This document shows positions 8,119 through 17,056 of a DNA stretch of 64,000 bases, piece after piece; position 1 is the first letter of the stretch; every line of letters starts with the position of its first letter. The stretch is from positions 1 to 64,000 of the forward strand of contig NZ_FNZE01000009.1 of NCBI RefSeq assembly GCF_900109175.1, in the 5' to 3' direction. The position numbers and the translations under genes were made by a program. The notes under the pieces are model-generated. The model did not search any database. It saw only the letters and a program-made list of their open reading frames with translations, and was not told where the DNA came from. The DNA comes from Pseudomonas linyingensis (lineage in GTDB: Bacteria > Pseudomonadota > Gammaproteobacteria > Pseudomonadales > Pseudomonadaceae).

Positions 8119-9652
8119 CTTGGCTGTCCTTGTTGGCATCGGGCGCCGGGGCGCTGGCCGTGGGCTCGTCGAGCAGGCCGCCCCAGTCGGTGCGCTGCTG
8201 CATCTGCGCGCGGCTGGCCGGATCGACCCGCGGCTGGGCGCTGTGCCAGCCGCCGCCGAGGGCCTTGTACAGGGCGATCAGGTTGCTCACCGCACTGTTG
8301 CGGGTGACCAGGTAGTTGTCCTGTTGCACCAGCAGGGCGCGCTGGGCATCCAGCACGCGCTGGAAGTCGGCGTAGCCTTCGCGGTACTGGGCGCTGGCCA
8401 GGGTCAGCGAGCGCTCGGCGGAGATCGCCGCCTCGCGCAGGATGAGTTCGCGCTCCAGCGCCTTGCTCAGGCCGCGGGCGGCATCGTCGGCCTCGCGGGC
8501 AGCCTGGCGCACGCTGTCGCGGTAGACCTCGATCAGTTGCTGCAGGCGGGCGTCCTGCACGCGCACGTTGTTGCGGATGCGGCCGTAGTCGAACAGGTTC
8601 CAGCGCAGGCTGGGGCCGCCGACCAGGTCGAGGGTGTCGGGCGCGCCGTCCAGCGAACTGGTGGACCAGACGATGCTGCCGAGCAGGCTCAGCGAGGGAT
8701 AGAGATCGGCCTCGGCCACGCCGATCAGCGCCGACTGGGCGGCGACGTTGAGTTCGGCGGCGCGGATGTCCGGCCGGCGCCGCAGCAGGTCGGCCGGCAC
8801 GTCCTGCAGCACGGCGCGGTCGACCAGCGGGATCAGCCCTTCGCGCTCGACCAACTCCGGCAGCGGGCCGGGCGGGCGGCCGACCAGCACGGCCAGGGCG
8901 TTGCGGGTGCGCGCCACCTGGTCCTCGAACTCGGGGAGGCTGCTCAGGGTGCCCAGGTACTGGGTCTTGGCCTGTTGCAGGTCGAGTTCGTCGCTCTCGC
9001 CGCTGGTGAACAGCCGCTCGGTGATCTCGAAGCTGCGCTTCTGCTGCTCGGCGTTCTCGCGGGCGACGCGCAGGCGCGCCTCGGTGGTGCGCAGGGCGAA
9101 GTAGGTATCCGCCACCTGGGCGCGCAGCAGCACCAGCACGTCCTCGTAGTTGGCTTCGGCGGCGAAGTAGGCGGCATCGGCCGATTCGATGGCGCGGCTG
9201 AAGCGGCCCCAGAAGTCCAGCTCCCAGCCGATGTCGAAGCCCAGGCTGTGCTGCCAGAAGTGGCTGTCCTGCGGGTTGCGCCCGCCGGACTGGTTGCGGT
9301 CGAGGTAGACGCTGTCGGCGGTGGCCTGCTGCAGTTGTGGGTAGCGGCCGCTCTGGGCGATGCCCAGCTGGGCACGCGCTTCCATCACCCGCAGGCCGGC
9401 AATCTTCAGGCTGGCGTTGTGGGCGTCGGCCTCGGCGATCAGCCGGTCGAGCAGCGGATCGTCGAAGACCCGCCACCATTCGCGGATGTCCAGCCCGGCG
9501 CGCTGCACGCTGGCCTGCGCGATGGCGGGACTATGCCACTGTTCGACCCAGGCCTCGCCGGGTGGCTGGAAGTCCGGGCCCAGGCGCACGCAGCCGCTCA
9601 GGCCCAGTGCGCCGAGCAGCAGCCAGTGAGCAGGGGACGCCGCGGGGGCCAT
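8111..9652 (-). CDS. Outer membrane efflux lipoprotein (NodT/OprM family)
   Basis: A 513-residue outer-membrane factor. It starts with a lipoprotein signal peptide whose lipobox LSGC places Cys near residue 21, followed by VRLGPDFQPP, the standard start of mature NodT-type proteins. Two repeats of the TolC fold can be followed, each with the GG[RP]PPGPLP / LLRRRPDIRAAE motifs of the family near the middle. It would form the trimeric exit duct for the adaptor and pump encoded downstream. Its start is 8 bases behind the stop of the AI-2E-family gene, so the operon appears to be permease - TolC-like - HlyD - DUF2955 - channel. Confidence 0.93.
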   Translation of the reverse strand: MAPAASPAHWLLLGALGLSGCVRLGPDFQPPGEAWVEQWHSPAIAQASVQRAGLDIREWWRVFDDPLLDRLIAEADAHNASLKIAGLRVMEARAQLGIAQSGRYPQLQQATADSVYLDRNQSGGRNPQDSHFWQHSLGFDIGWELDFWGRFSRAIESADAAYFAAEANYEDVLVLLRAQVADTYFALRTTEARLRVARENAEQQKRSFEITERLFTSGESDELDLQQAKTQYLGTLSSLPEFEDQVARTRNALAVLVGRPPGPLPELVEREGLIPLVDRAVLQDVPADLLRRRPDIRAAELNVAAQSALIGVAEADLYPSLSLLGSIVWSTSSLDGAPDTLDLVGGPSLRWNLFDYGRIRNNVRVQDARLQQLIEVYRDSVRQAAREADDAARGLSKALERELILREAAISAERSLTLASAQYREGYADFQRVLDAQRALLVQQDNYLVTRNSAVSNLIALYKALGGGWHSAQPRVDPASRAQMQQRTDWGGLLDEPTASAPAPDANKDSQDE

Positions 9653-9660
9653 GGGGCCGC

Positions 9661-10764
9661 TCAGGTTCGCTTCTCGGCGCCAGCCCCGCCGTTGCCGGGC
9701 TGGTCCCTGACCCACTGCCAGAACAACTGGTAACCGACCGCCAGCACCACCGGGCCGATGAACAGACCGATGACCCCGTTGGTGACCATGCCGCCGAGGG
9801 CGCCGATCAGCACCACCGGCATCGGCACATTGACGCCACGACCGAGCAGCAGCGGCTTGAGCACGTTATCGGCCAGGCCAGCGATAAAGACGTAGATGGA
9901 AAACACGATGGTCGCCGTGCTGGCCCCTTCGGTGGTGAAGACGAAGGCGATCACCGGGATGGTGATCAGGGTGGCCGGCAGCTGCATGATGCCGAGCAGC
10001 AGTACCGCCAGGGCGAGCAGGCCGGCGCCGGGGATGCCCTTGAGCACGAAGGCGACGCCGATCAGCAGCATCTGGATGAAGGCGATGCCGACCACGCCCT
10101 GGGCCACCGCGCGGATGGTGGCGGTGCACAGCTCGGTGATTTGCGATCCCTTGTCCGGGCCGGAAAGCCGCGAGGCGATCTCCACCGCGCTGCGGCTGCC
10201 GCCCTCGCCATAGGCCATGAAGATGCCCGCGATGATCAGGGCGACGATGAACACCAACAGGCCCATGCCGAGGCCGGCGAGCTTGCCCAGCAGGGTGAGG
10301 GTGAGTTCCCTGATCTGGGGGGTGAATTTCTGCGCCACGCCGGACAGGTCGGTGGAGGCTTGCAGCCAGAAGGCATGCAGCGGCTTGCCCACCAGCGGCC
10401 AGCTGGCTACCGATTCGGCCGGTGGACGAATATGGAAAGCGCCGCTCTTGACCGTGGTCAGGGCCTGCTCAACCGAGTCGGCCAACGAGGCGCCCAGCAG
10501 GTAGATCGGCACCATGAGGATGGCGATGGCTACCACCACGATCAGCGTCGCGGTGCGCCCCTCGCTGTTGCTCAGCATGCCCCTCAGCTTGAGGTGCAGC
10601 GGGTAGAGGGTGATCGCCATGATCAGCGACCAGAGCATCAGGTTGAGGAACGGGTGGAAGATCTGGAAGCAGAACATCACCAGTACGGCGATCAACCCGG
10701 CACGAATCAGGACATCGAGCAGGCCGCGAGACAGCGCCTTGTCGGAAGTGGGGGTGGGCTGCAT
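9661..10764 (-). CDS. AI-2E family transporter (YdiK/PerM-like)
   Basis: A 367-residue polytopic membrane protein of the AI-2E exporter superfamily. The hydrophobic pattern is two N-terminal helices, a periplasmic or peripheral region, then five to six helices, ending in the GxxxxGxIGLFxGPVVLA motif (NGVIGLFIGPVVLAV) that marks the family. E. coli YdiK has 370 residues. Members export diverse small molecules or act as Na+/H+ antiporters, and the name alone does not establish quorum-signal export. The start codon follows AAGGAG; 45 further in-frame codons upstream lack support. It is the first gene of the leftward export operon. Confidence 0.9.
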   Translation of the reverse strand: MQPTPTSDKALSRGLLDVLIRAGLIAVLVMFCFQIFHPFLNLMLWSLIMAITLYPLHLKLRGMLSNSEGRTATLIVVVAIAILMVPIYLLGASLADSVEQALTTVKSGAFHIRPPAESVASWPLVGKPLHAFWLQASTDLSGVAQKFTPQIRELTLTLLGKLAGLGMGLLVFIVALIIAGIFMAYGEGGSRSAVEIASRLSGPDKGSQITELCTATIRAVAQGVVGIAFIQMLLIGVAFVLKGIPGAGLLALAVLLLGIMQLPATLITIPVIAFVFTTEGASTATIVFSIYVFIAGLADNVLKPLLLGRGVNVPMPVVLIGALGGMVTNGVIGLFIGPVVLAVGYQLFWQWVRDQPGNGGAGAEKRT

Positions 10765-11444
10765 CGATTCTCTCCTTGCCGGTGGCAACAACGCTGCGCG
10801 GGATAAGGAAACACTGAAGAAGTCATCACCCCCGCGCATGCGGGACAGCGGCTTCATCGCTGAACAGCGCTTGCGCTGGCCCGAAGGGGAATCATCCACA
10901 AGGCCGTAGCACCTAGGCTGCCGCCTTCGTGGGAGCGACGGTAAGTGGCTTGTTCAGGGTTTCCACAAGCCCAGCATAGTTACTCCTTTGGCAGTGGAGG
11001 GTTGCAATGGAGCCAGAAGTTGCTTTGCGCGATGAACACGGCTGTCTCCGTCCGGTTCTGAAACTGCGGCATCTTGTTCGTCAGCTTTGAGGCGGGGAAT
11101 GCGCGACCTTGATTTTGATCATGATGGCTGGCGATTTATTGGCTGCCGTCTGCTTGTCGATTGGCCGTTCACTACTACCCTGCAAGATACCGGCATATAA
11201 ACGGAGCATTGGGATGTCGCTTGCTATATCTGCGGCAGTCGTTCGACTGCCGCTATCCAGGGACGTGTGCTGCGTTTCCGGAAATGGATGAGAGCGCGGC
11301 TGCCTCGAATACCTGCTGCCACCGCGTACAAGAATGGCGACTGCCACTTCTGGTGCCTGAATAAAAACACGTGCAATCCCTGCCGCGCGCATGTCCTTGG
11401 CGACAGCCGCGGTCAGTCTTCAACCAGGTAGCAGGAGTTCCTCA
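10765..11444. other. Long divergent intergenic region with candidate regulatory site
   Basis: About 680 bases between the leftward export operon and the rightward decarboxylase operon, less GC-rich than its surroundings around 11100-11260. It holds the ANR-like box listed separately. A 27-codon frame at 11007-11090 has a good GGAGGG site but no recognisable product and may be a remnant or a leader peptide. Three longer frames in 11081-11392 overlap one another on both strands and look spurious. Confidence 0.5.
11109..11122. promoter_or_regulatory. Candidate ANR/FNR box
   Basis: TTGAT-TTTG-ATCAT matches the FNR/ANR consensus TTGAT-N4-ATCAA at 9 of 10 specified positions. It lies about 320 bases ahead of the decarboxylase start. 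Decarboxylase/antiporter pairs are commonly induced by acid and low oxygen, so anaerobic control is plausible. No clear -10 element could be fixed at the distance expected for a class II site, so function is inferred. Confidence 0.45.
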
Positions 11445-13745
11445 ATGAGTCACTCGCCAACGCCGTTGCCCCCGTCCCTCGCACAGCGCTACCCGGTGCT
11501 GATTGTGGCCAGCACCCTGGGCCAGGAGGGCAGCATCGTCACCCACAGCGCCCAGGATGTCGTGCGTGCTCTGCATGACCATGAGCTGGACGTGGAGCTG
11601 ACCGCTTCCCTGGCGGACGCGGAAATCGCCTTCCGCGCCGGTCCCGCCTACTCCTGCGTGATCCTCGGCTGGGGCCTGTGCGAGCAGGATCTCGACAAGG
11701 CGCTGCAGGTCATCCGGCTGATCCGCCAGCGCACCGCCCAGCTGCCGATCATGCTGGGCATGAGTCAGGCTCACCAGAGCCGCGTCCCCCTGGAGTTCGT
11801 CGAGAACATCGACGGCTTCATCTGGCTGCCGGAAGACAGTCCCGAGTTCATCGCCGGGCGCATCGCGGCGGCTGCCAGCCGTTACCTCGACACCATCCTG
11901 CCGCCGTTCTTCGGCGCCCTGGTCAACTTCGCCGACACCCACGAATACTCCTGGCATACCCCCGGCCACACCGGCGGCACTGCCTTCATGAAGACCGCGG
12001 TGGGGCGCAGCTTCCTCGACTTCTACGGCGAGCAGATGCTGCGCTCCGACCTCAGCGTGTCGGTCGGCGAGCTGGGCTCGCTGAACGACCACTCCGGTCC
12101 GGTGGCTGCGGCAGAAAGCTACGCGGCCCGGGTGTTCGGTGCCGACTACACCTTCTTCTCGGTCGGCGGCAGCTCGGCCAGCAACCAGATGGTCCTGCAC
12201 TCGGCGGTGACCGACGGCGACGCCGTGCTGGTCGACCGCAACTGCCACAAGTCGCTGAACTACGCGCTGAACCAGTCCGGCGCGGTGCCGCTGTACCTGC
12301 GCCCGCGGCGCAACGCGCGTGGTCTGATCGGCCCGGTGCCGCAGAGCGAGCTGACCCCCGAGGCGGTGGCCAGGAAGCTCGCCGAGAGTCCGCTGGCGCG
12401 CGACAAGCAGGCCCGCCCGGTGTTGGCGGTGCTGACCAACTCGACCTACGACGGCCTCTGCTACAACGTGCAGACCACCACCCGCGAGCTGAGCAAGAGC
12501 GTCGACCGCATCCACTACGACGAGGCCTGGTACGCCTACGCGCGCTTCAATGCGCTGTACGAGGGGCGCTACGGCATGCACCGCGGCGAGCGGCATGCCG
12601 ACGACGCCACGGTGACCGTGACCCACTCGACCCACAAGCTGCTCGCCGCGCTGTCGCAGGCTTCGATGATCCACATCCGCTCGGGCAAGGTGCCGGTCAA
12701 GCCGGCGCTGTTCAACGAAGCCTTCATGATGCACACCTCGACCTCGCCGCAGTACAGCATCATCGCCTCCATCGATGTTTCGGCGAAGATGATGGACGAT
12801 GCCGGCGAGTACCTCACCGACGAGTCGATCGGCGAGGCCATTGCCTTCCGCCAAGCCATGGTCCGCCTGGGCAACGAGATGCGCCTGCGTGACACCACTG
12901 ACTGGTGGTTCGGCGTGTGGCAGCCGGACGAGGTCGATGGCGTACCGTTTGCCGATCTGGATCCGCTGGTGTTGCACCGTGGCGATGCCTGGGTGCTCAA
13001 GCCCGCCGCCAAATGGCACGGCTTCGGCGACCTGGGCGCCGACTACTGCATGCTCGACCCGATCAAGGTCACCGTGCTGACCCCGGGGCAGACCCTGGAG
13101 GGGGCGATGCAGGACAGCGGCATTCCCGCGCCGCTGGTGTCCTCCTTCCTCTCCAGTCGCGGCATCGTGGTGGAGAAGACCGAGCCGTACTCGATCCTGC
13201 TGCTGTTCAGCGTCGGCGTGACCAAGGGCAAGTGGGGTTCGCTGGTCGCCGGCCTGATGGAGTTCAAGAACCACTATGACGACAACACGTCGCTCGAGCA
13301 GGTGATGCCTGACCTGGTTGCTAGCCATGCCGAGCGCTACGCCGGCATGGGGCTGCGCGACCTGGCCGAGGAGATGCACCAGGAGATGCTGGCTTCGCAG
13401 TTGCTGCACAACATGGATGCGGCCTTCAGCCTGCTGCCCGATCCGGTGGCCTCGCCGCGCGCTACCTACGCAAGGCTGGTGAAGGGCGAGATCGAGCAGA
13501 TCGCGGTGCGCGACATGCAGGACCGTACCGTCGCCGTGCAGATCGTCCCCTATCCGCCGGGCATCCCGCTGATGATGCCGGGCGAGAAGGCCGGCGCCGA
13601 CAAGCGGGCCATCGTCGACTACCTGCTGGCGATGGAGCTGTTCGATGGCCGTTTCCCCGGCTTCGGGCATGACAACCATGGCATCGAGGTCGAGCGCGAT
13701 GCCCAGGGGGGGATCACCTACAGGGTCTATGTGGTCAAGCAGTAA
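11445..13745 (+). CDS. Orn/Lys/Arg decarboxylase (PLP-dependent, inducible type)
   Basis: A 766-residue fold-type I PLP enzyme of the large bacterial amino-acid decarboxylase family (AdiA 755, LdcA about 750 residues). The N-terminal response-regulator-like wing domain covers about 1-140. The core begins at SWHTPGHTGG; DHSGP and DRNCHKS bind the cofactor; HYDEAWYAY contains the aspartate facing the pyridine nitrogen; the Schiff-base lysine is Lys398 in STHKLLAALSQAS. The C-terminal domain has PYPPGIPLMMPGE. Catalysis converts a basic amino acid to its polyamine and CO2, consuming a proton. The start is set by GGAG 9 bases before the ATG; an in-frame start 54 bases upstream is unsupported. The antiporter gene follows. 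Sequence reading does not settle lysine, arginine or ornithine as substrate. Confidence 0.93.
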   Translation: MSHSPTPLPPSLAQRYPVLIVASTLGQEGSIVTHSAQDVVRALHDHELDVELTASLADAEIAFRAGPAYSCVILGWGLCEQDLDKALQVIRLIRQRTAQLPIMLGMSQAHQSRVPLEFVENIDGFIWLPEDSPEFIAGRIAAAASRYLDTILPPFFGALVNFADTHEYSWHTPGHTGGTAFMKTAVGRSFLDFYGEQMLRSDLSVSVGELGSLNDHSGPVAAAESYAARVFGADYTFFSVGGSSASNQMVLHSAVTDGDAVLVDRNCHKSLNYALNQSGAVPLYLRPRRNARGLIGPVPQSELTPEAVARKLAESPLARDKQARPVLAVLTNSTYDGLCYNVQTTTRELSKSVDRIHYDEAWYAYARFNALYEGRYGMHRGERHADDATVTVTHSTHKLLAALSQASMIHIRSGKVPVKPALFNEAFMMHTSTSPQYSIIASIDVSAKMMDDAGEYLTDESIGEAIAFRQAMVRLGNEMRLRDTTDWWFGVWQPDEVDGVPFADLDPLVLHRGDAWVLKPAAKWHGFGDLGADYCMLDPIKVTVLTPGQTLEGAMQDSGIPAPLVSSFLSSRGIVVEKTEPYSILLLFSVGVTKGKWGSLVAGLMEFKNHYDDNTSLEQVMPDLVASHAERYAGMGLRDLAEEMHQEMLASQLLHNMDAAFSLLPDPVASPRATYARLVKGEIEQIAVRDMQDRTVAVQIVPYPPGIPLMMPGEKAGADKRAIVDYLLAMELFDGRFPGFGHDNHGIEVERDAQGGITYRVYVVKQ

Positions 13746-13827
13746 CACCTGATCGGCCCGTCCGGCGGCGTGTGCTGCAGATCACCGGTTGCAGGGCCAG
13801 CATCGCGAACAGCGCAAGGAGTCTGGT

Positions 13828-15162
13828 ATGGCTGATTCAAGCAAGAAAATGAGCCTGATGGGGCTCACCACCTTGGTGGCGGTGAACATGATGGGCTCGG
13901 GCATCATCATGCTGCCGGCGAACATGGCGCAACTGGGCGCAGTCTCGCTGCTGTCATGGCTCATCACCGCGGTAGGCTCCATGGCCATCGCCTACTGCTT
14001 CGCTCAGTGCGGCATCTTCTGCAATCGCTCGGGCGGCATGTCGGCCTACAGCGAGGAGGCCCATGGCAAGTCGGCGTTCTTTCTCTGTTCGTTCCTCTAC
14101 TTCCTGTCGCTGGCGATCGGCAACGTGGCCATCGGTATTTCTGCGATCGGCTACATGTCGTCGTTCATCCCCTGGCTGAGCAGCGGCGCCATTCAGCTGT
14201 GCATCGGCCTCATCGTGCTGCTGTGGCTGACTACCTTCGCCAACTTCGGCGGGCCGGGCATCACCGGCAAGCTCGGCGCGATCACCGTCTGGGGGGTGAT
14301 CATCCCGGTGGCCGGCCTCAGTGTGATCGGCTGGTTCTGGTTCGATCCGAAGATATTCAGCGCCGCCTGGAACCCGAACAACATCGCCGTCAGCGATGCC
14401 ATCACCCAGAGCATCCCGCTGACCCTGTGGGCCTTCCTCGGCATGGAGTCGGCGGCGCAGAGTTCGGATGCCGTGGAGAATCCCAAGCGCGACGTGCCGC
14501 TGGCCTGCCTGTTCGGCACCCTCGGCGCTGCGGTGGTGTATGTGCTGTCGACCACGGTGATCCAGGGCATCGTGCCGAACGCCGAACTGGCCAACTCCTC
14601 GGCCCCGTTCGCCTACGTCTATGCCCAGATGTTCAACCCGCTGGTCGGCAACATCATCATGGCGCTGGCGGTGATGGCCTGCCTCGGCTCGCTGCTCGGT
14701 TGGCAGTTCACCCTGGCGCAGACCGCCAAGATGACCGCTGACCAGGGCATGTTCCCCAAGCTGTTCTCCAAGGTCACCGCGGCTAATGCACCGATCATCG
14801 GCATGATCGTCTGCGGCGTGCTGCAGACCGTGATGGCGCTGTCGACCATCTCGCCCAACGCCAGCGAGCAGTTCGGCAAGCTGGTCGGCCTGGCGGCGGT
14901 GACCAACCTGATTCCCTACGTAACCGCGCTCACCGGCCTGCTGGTGATCATGCACAAGGCCAAGGTCAGCCCGGCGGTCTATACCCGCAACGTCGCGGCG
15001 CTGTTGGTGGCGATGGCCTACTCGTACTACGCCATCTATGCCTCCGGCAAGGACGCGGTATTCGGTGCCACCATCGTCCTGGCGATCGGTTATCTGCTCT
15101 ACGGGTTCATTGCCAAGAACTTTGTCGACGAGCGACCCGCTGCCGTGGCCGCAAGGTCCTAG
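13828..15162 (+). CDS. Basic amino acid/polyamine antiporter (PotE/CadB-like, APC family)
   Basis: A 444-residue inner-membrane protein with 12 TM helices and the APC-family first-helix motif VNMMGSGIIMLP. The blocks ITVWGVIIPVAGL, WAFLGMESA and VVENPKRDVP-like DAVENPKRDVP closely resemble PotE and CadB (439 and 444 residues). Together with the decarboxylase 82 bp upstream it would import the amino acid and export the corresponding diamine, raising cytoplasmic pH. AAGGAG precedes the ATG. The resemblance to PotE looks stronger than to the arginine/agmatine exchanger AdiC, which favours ornithine/putrescine or lysine/cadaverine exchange, but this is inference. Confidence 0.92.
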   Translation: MADSSKKMSLMGLTTLVAVNMMGSGIIMLPANMAQLGAVSLLSWLITAVGSMAIAYCFAQCGIFCNRSGGMSAYSEEAHGKSAFFLCSFLYFLSLAIGNVAIGISAIGYMSSFIPWLSSGAIQLCIGLIVLLWLTTFANFGGPGITGKLGAITVWGVIIPVAGLSVIGWFWFDPKIFSAAWNPNNIAVSDAITQSIPLTLWAFLGMESAAQSSDAVENPKRDVPLACLFGTLGAAVVYVLSTTVIQGIVPNAELANSSAPFAYVYAQMFNPLVGNIIMALAVMACLGSLLGWQFTLAQTAKMTADQGMFPKLFSKVTAANAPIIGMIVCGVLQTVMALSTISPNASEQFGKLVGLAAVTNLIPYVTALTGLLVIMHKAKVSPAVYTRNVAALLVAMAYSYYAIYASGKDAVFGATIVLAIGYLLYGFIAKNFVDERPAAVAARS

Positions 15163-15209
15163 GTGTTGCCTACCGGATTGCCAAGACCTCTGAATGTAGG
15201 GATCAGGAT

Positions 15210-16115
15210 ATGAACATGAAGCCGTACAAATCCGTCAGTCTGCTGCTCGCCGGCCTGTTCGCGCTGCTGCCGATGCTGGCCGGTGCCGACACGCTTGAGC
15301 GCGTGCGCACCAGCAACACCTTCACCATGGGCTACCTGCCCGACCTGGCGCCGTTCAGCAGCGAGGAGGGCGGCAAGGTCAGCGGCTACGCGATCGACCT
15401 GTGCCTGAAGATAGCCGACAAGGTGAAAACCGGGCTGGGTCTGAGCGACATGCAGGTGAGCTACAAGGCCCTCGAAACTGACACGGCCGTCGTCGCCATC
15501 AGTGCAGGCGAGGTCGACATCCTCTGCACCCCGACGCCGGAAACCCTGGAGCGACGCAAGTGGGTGAGCTACTCGCTGCCGGTGTACACCGCCGGTCTCT
15601 CCGTCGTGGTCCGCAAGGACGCACCGCCGTCGCTGGTGAACGCGCTCAATGGTGAAGCGGTGCATACCGGGCCGACCTGGCGGGCCACCATCAACCAGGG
15701 GCTGGCCAGTCACACCTTCGCGGCACTCAAGGGCAGCGTCACCGAAGACTGGCTGCGCGACAAGATGCGCAGGCTCGGGGTGATCGCCACCCTGGTCCAG
15801 GTCGACGACCACCAGCAGGGCATGCAGATGGTGGCCGAGGGCAAGGCCAGTGCGTTCTTCGCCGAGCGCATGCTGCTGGAGAACGACGTGCAGGAGCACC
15901 AGGCCGCCGCGCAGATGATGGTGCTGGATCGCATCTTTGAAATTGCCCCGGTGGCCATGGCCTTCGCACGGGGCGACGAGGAGTTCCGCCTGCTGGTGGA
16001 TACCGTGCTCAGCGAGCTGTACCGCTCGCCCGAATACGAACAGCAATACACGAAATACTTCGGCGCGCCCGGCGATATGGCAAAGCTGCTGTTTCATGTC
16101 TATGCCTTGCCATAG
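15210..16115 (+). CDS. Periplasmic amino-acid-binding protein (SBP_bac_3), orphan
   Basis: A 301-residue protein with a signal peptide (cleavage after LPMLAGA) followed by DTLERVRTSNTFTMGYLPDLAPFS, the standard entry of cluster F amino-acid-binding proteins, and YAIDLCLKIAD. The arginine/aspartate ligand region ETLERRKWVSYSLPVY is present. No permease or ATPase gene is adjacent; instead the gene sits 48 bp behind the antiporter. It may feed a transporter encoded elsewhere, or sense the amino acid in the periplasm. The region PTWRATINQGLASHTFAALKG replaces the usual TTxxxxL sequence, so ligand preference may differ from classic members. Confidence 0.87.
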   Translation: MNMKPYKSVSLLLAGLFALLPMLAGADTLERVRTSNTFTMGYLPDLAPFSSEEGGKVSGYAIDLCLKIADKVKTGLGLSDMQVSYKALETDTAVVAISAGEVDILCTPTPETLERRKWVSYSLPVYTAGLSVVVRKDAPPSLVNALNGEAVHTGPTWRATINQGLASHTFAALKGSVTEDWLRDKMRRLGVIATLVQVDDHQQGMQMVAEGKASAFFAERMLLENDVQEHQAAAQMMVLDRIFEIAPVAMAFARGDEEFRLLVDTVLSELYRSPEYEQQYTKYFGAPGDMAKLLFHVYALP

Positions 16116-16243
16116 CCAGGAAGTCCGGACAGCGGTGGGGATAATGCCGCCAGAGGCGTCATGCCTACCGCGCCATCCAGGTCCTCGGCGACTTCATCAC
16201 CCTGGCATTACCGATCGACTCGTCAATACACAGGAGCAACACC

Positions 16244-16924
16244 ATGAAGCGTTCCAGCATTGCCGTCACCGGGCTACTGTTTTCCGCACTGCTGCTCGGT
16301 GGCTGCGCGTCGCAAGTCACCAAGCCGGAGCAGTACTCCGGCTTCCTCTCCGATTACTCGCGCCTGCAGCCGGCCACGTCCCCCACCGGCCAACCGGTCA
16401 TGCGCTGGATGGCGCCTGGCGTCAAGCTGGACAACTACCAGCACGTGATGGTGCAGTCGATTGGCTTCTATCCTGCCCCGACTCCGTCCGAGCAGATCGG
16501 CGCCCCGGCCCTGGCTGACTTGCAGGCGTACACCTCCGAGCAGATCAAGGCTGCCTTCGGCAAGCGCTTCCAGGTACATGAGCCGAGCACCACGCCGAAG
16601 GGCTCCCTGCCGGGCCCGCAAACCCTGGTCCTGCGTGCCGCCATTACCGGCGTGGATACCAAGGCCGAAGGCCTCAAGCCCTACGAGGTGATCCCGATCG
16701 CTCTGGTCACGGCCGCTGCCACCACCGCCAGCGGTGCACGCGACCGCACCACCGAGCTGTTCGTCGAGGCCGAGTTGCTCGACGCCAATACCGGCCAGCC
16801 GGTACTGCAGGTGGTGCGCAAGGGCTATGGCAAGGAGCTGGAGAACAAAGAGGAGCAGGTCACCCTGAATACCCTCAAGGGGGTGATCGACGGCATCGTG
16901 CGCGATATCGAAAAGTTCGAATAG
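16244..16924 (+). CDS. DUF3313 lipoprotein
   Basis: A 226-residue lipoprotein: signal peptide with lipobox LLGGC (Cys21), then ASQVTKPEQYSGFLSDYSRLQ, the hallmark start of DUF3313 proteins. The rest alternates short beta segments (HVMVQSIGFYP, TLVLRAAITGVD, LFVEAELLDANTG), with a hydrophobic alanine-rich piece around residues 150-165. It ends in a helix likely facing the periplasm. The function of DUF3313 is unknown. It lies just ahead of the RND efflux genes and could be an outer-membrane accessory of that system. Start ATG is preceded by CAGGAG. Confidence 0.88.
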   Translation: MKRSSIAVTGLLFSALLLGGCASQVTKPEQYSGFLSDYSRLQPATSPTGQPVMRWMAPGVKLDNYQHVMVQSIGFYPAPTPSEQIGAPALADLQAYTSEQIKAAFGKRFQVHEPSTTPKGSLPGPQTLVLRAAITGVDTKAEGLKPYEVIPIALVTAAATTASGARDRTTELFVEAELLDANTGQPVLQVVRKGYGKELENKEEQVTLNTLKGVIDGIVRDIEKFE

Positions 16925-17056
16925 CGCCGCCACGGCGTGCATGCCGCGAGGGAACGCTGAGGAAGTCGTCATTCCGGCGAAACCAGGTTCATGAGCGCGC
17001 CGTGGTTTGTCTGCGCGTCATTTGTGTGGCCGAGCCGAACGTTAACGGAAGACATC

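Noticed and set aside
9661-10764. Calling the AI-2E family protein a quorum-signal exporter
   Set aside because: The family is functionally diverse, and no signal-synthesis gene is adjacent.
11007-11090. 27-codon frame with GGAGGG ribosome site
   Set aside because: Too short, no recognisable product and no coupling to a neighbour; mentioned in the intergenic entry only.
11442-13748. 768-codon minus-strand frame opposite the decarboxylase
   Set aside because: Antisense shadow; composition rich in His, Arg and Gln and no recognisable domain.
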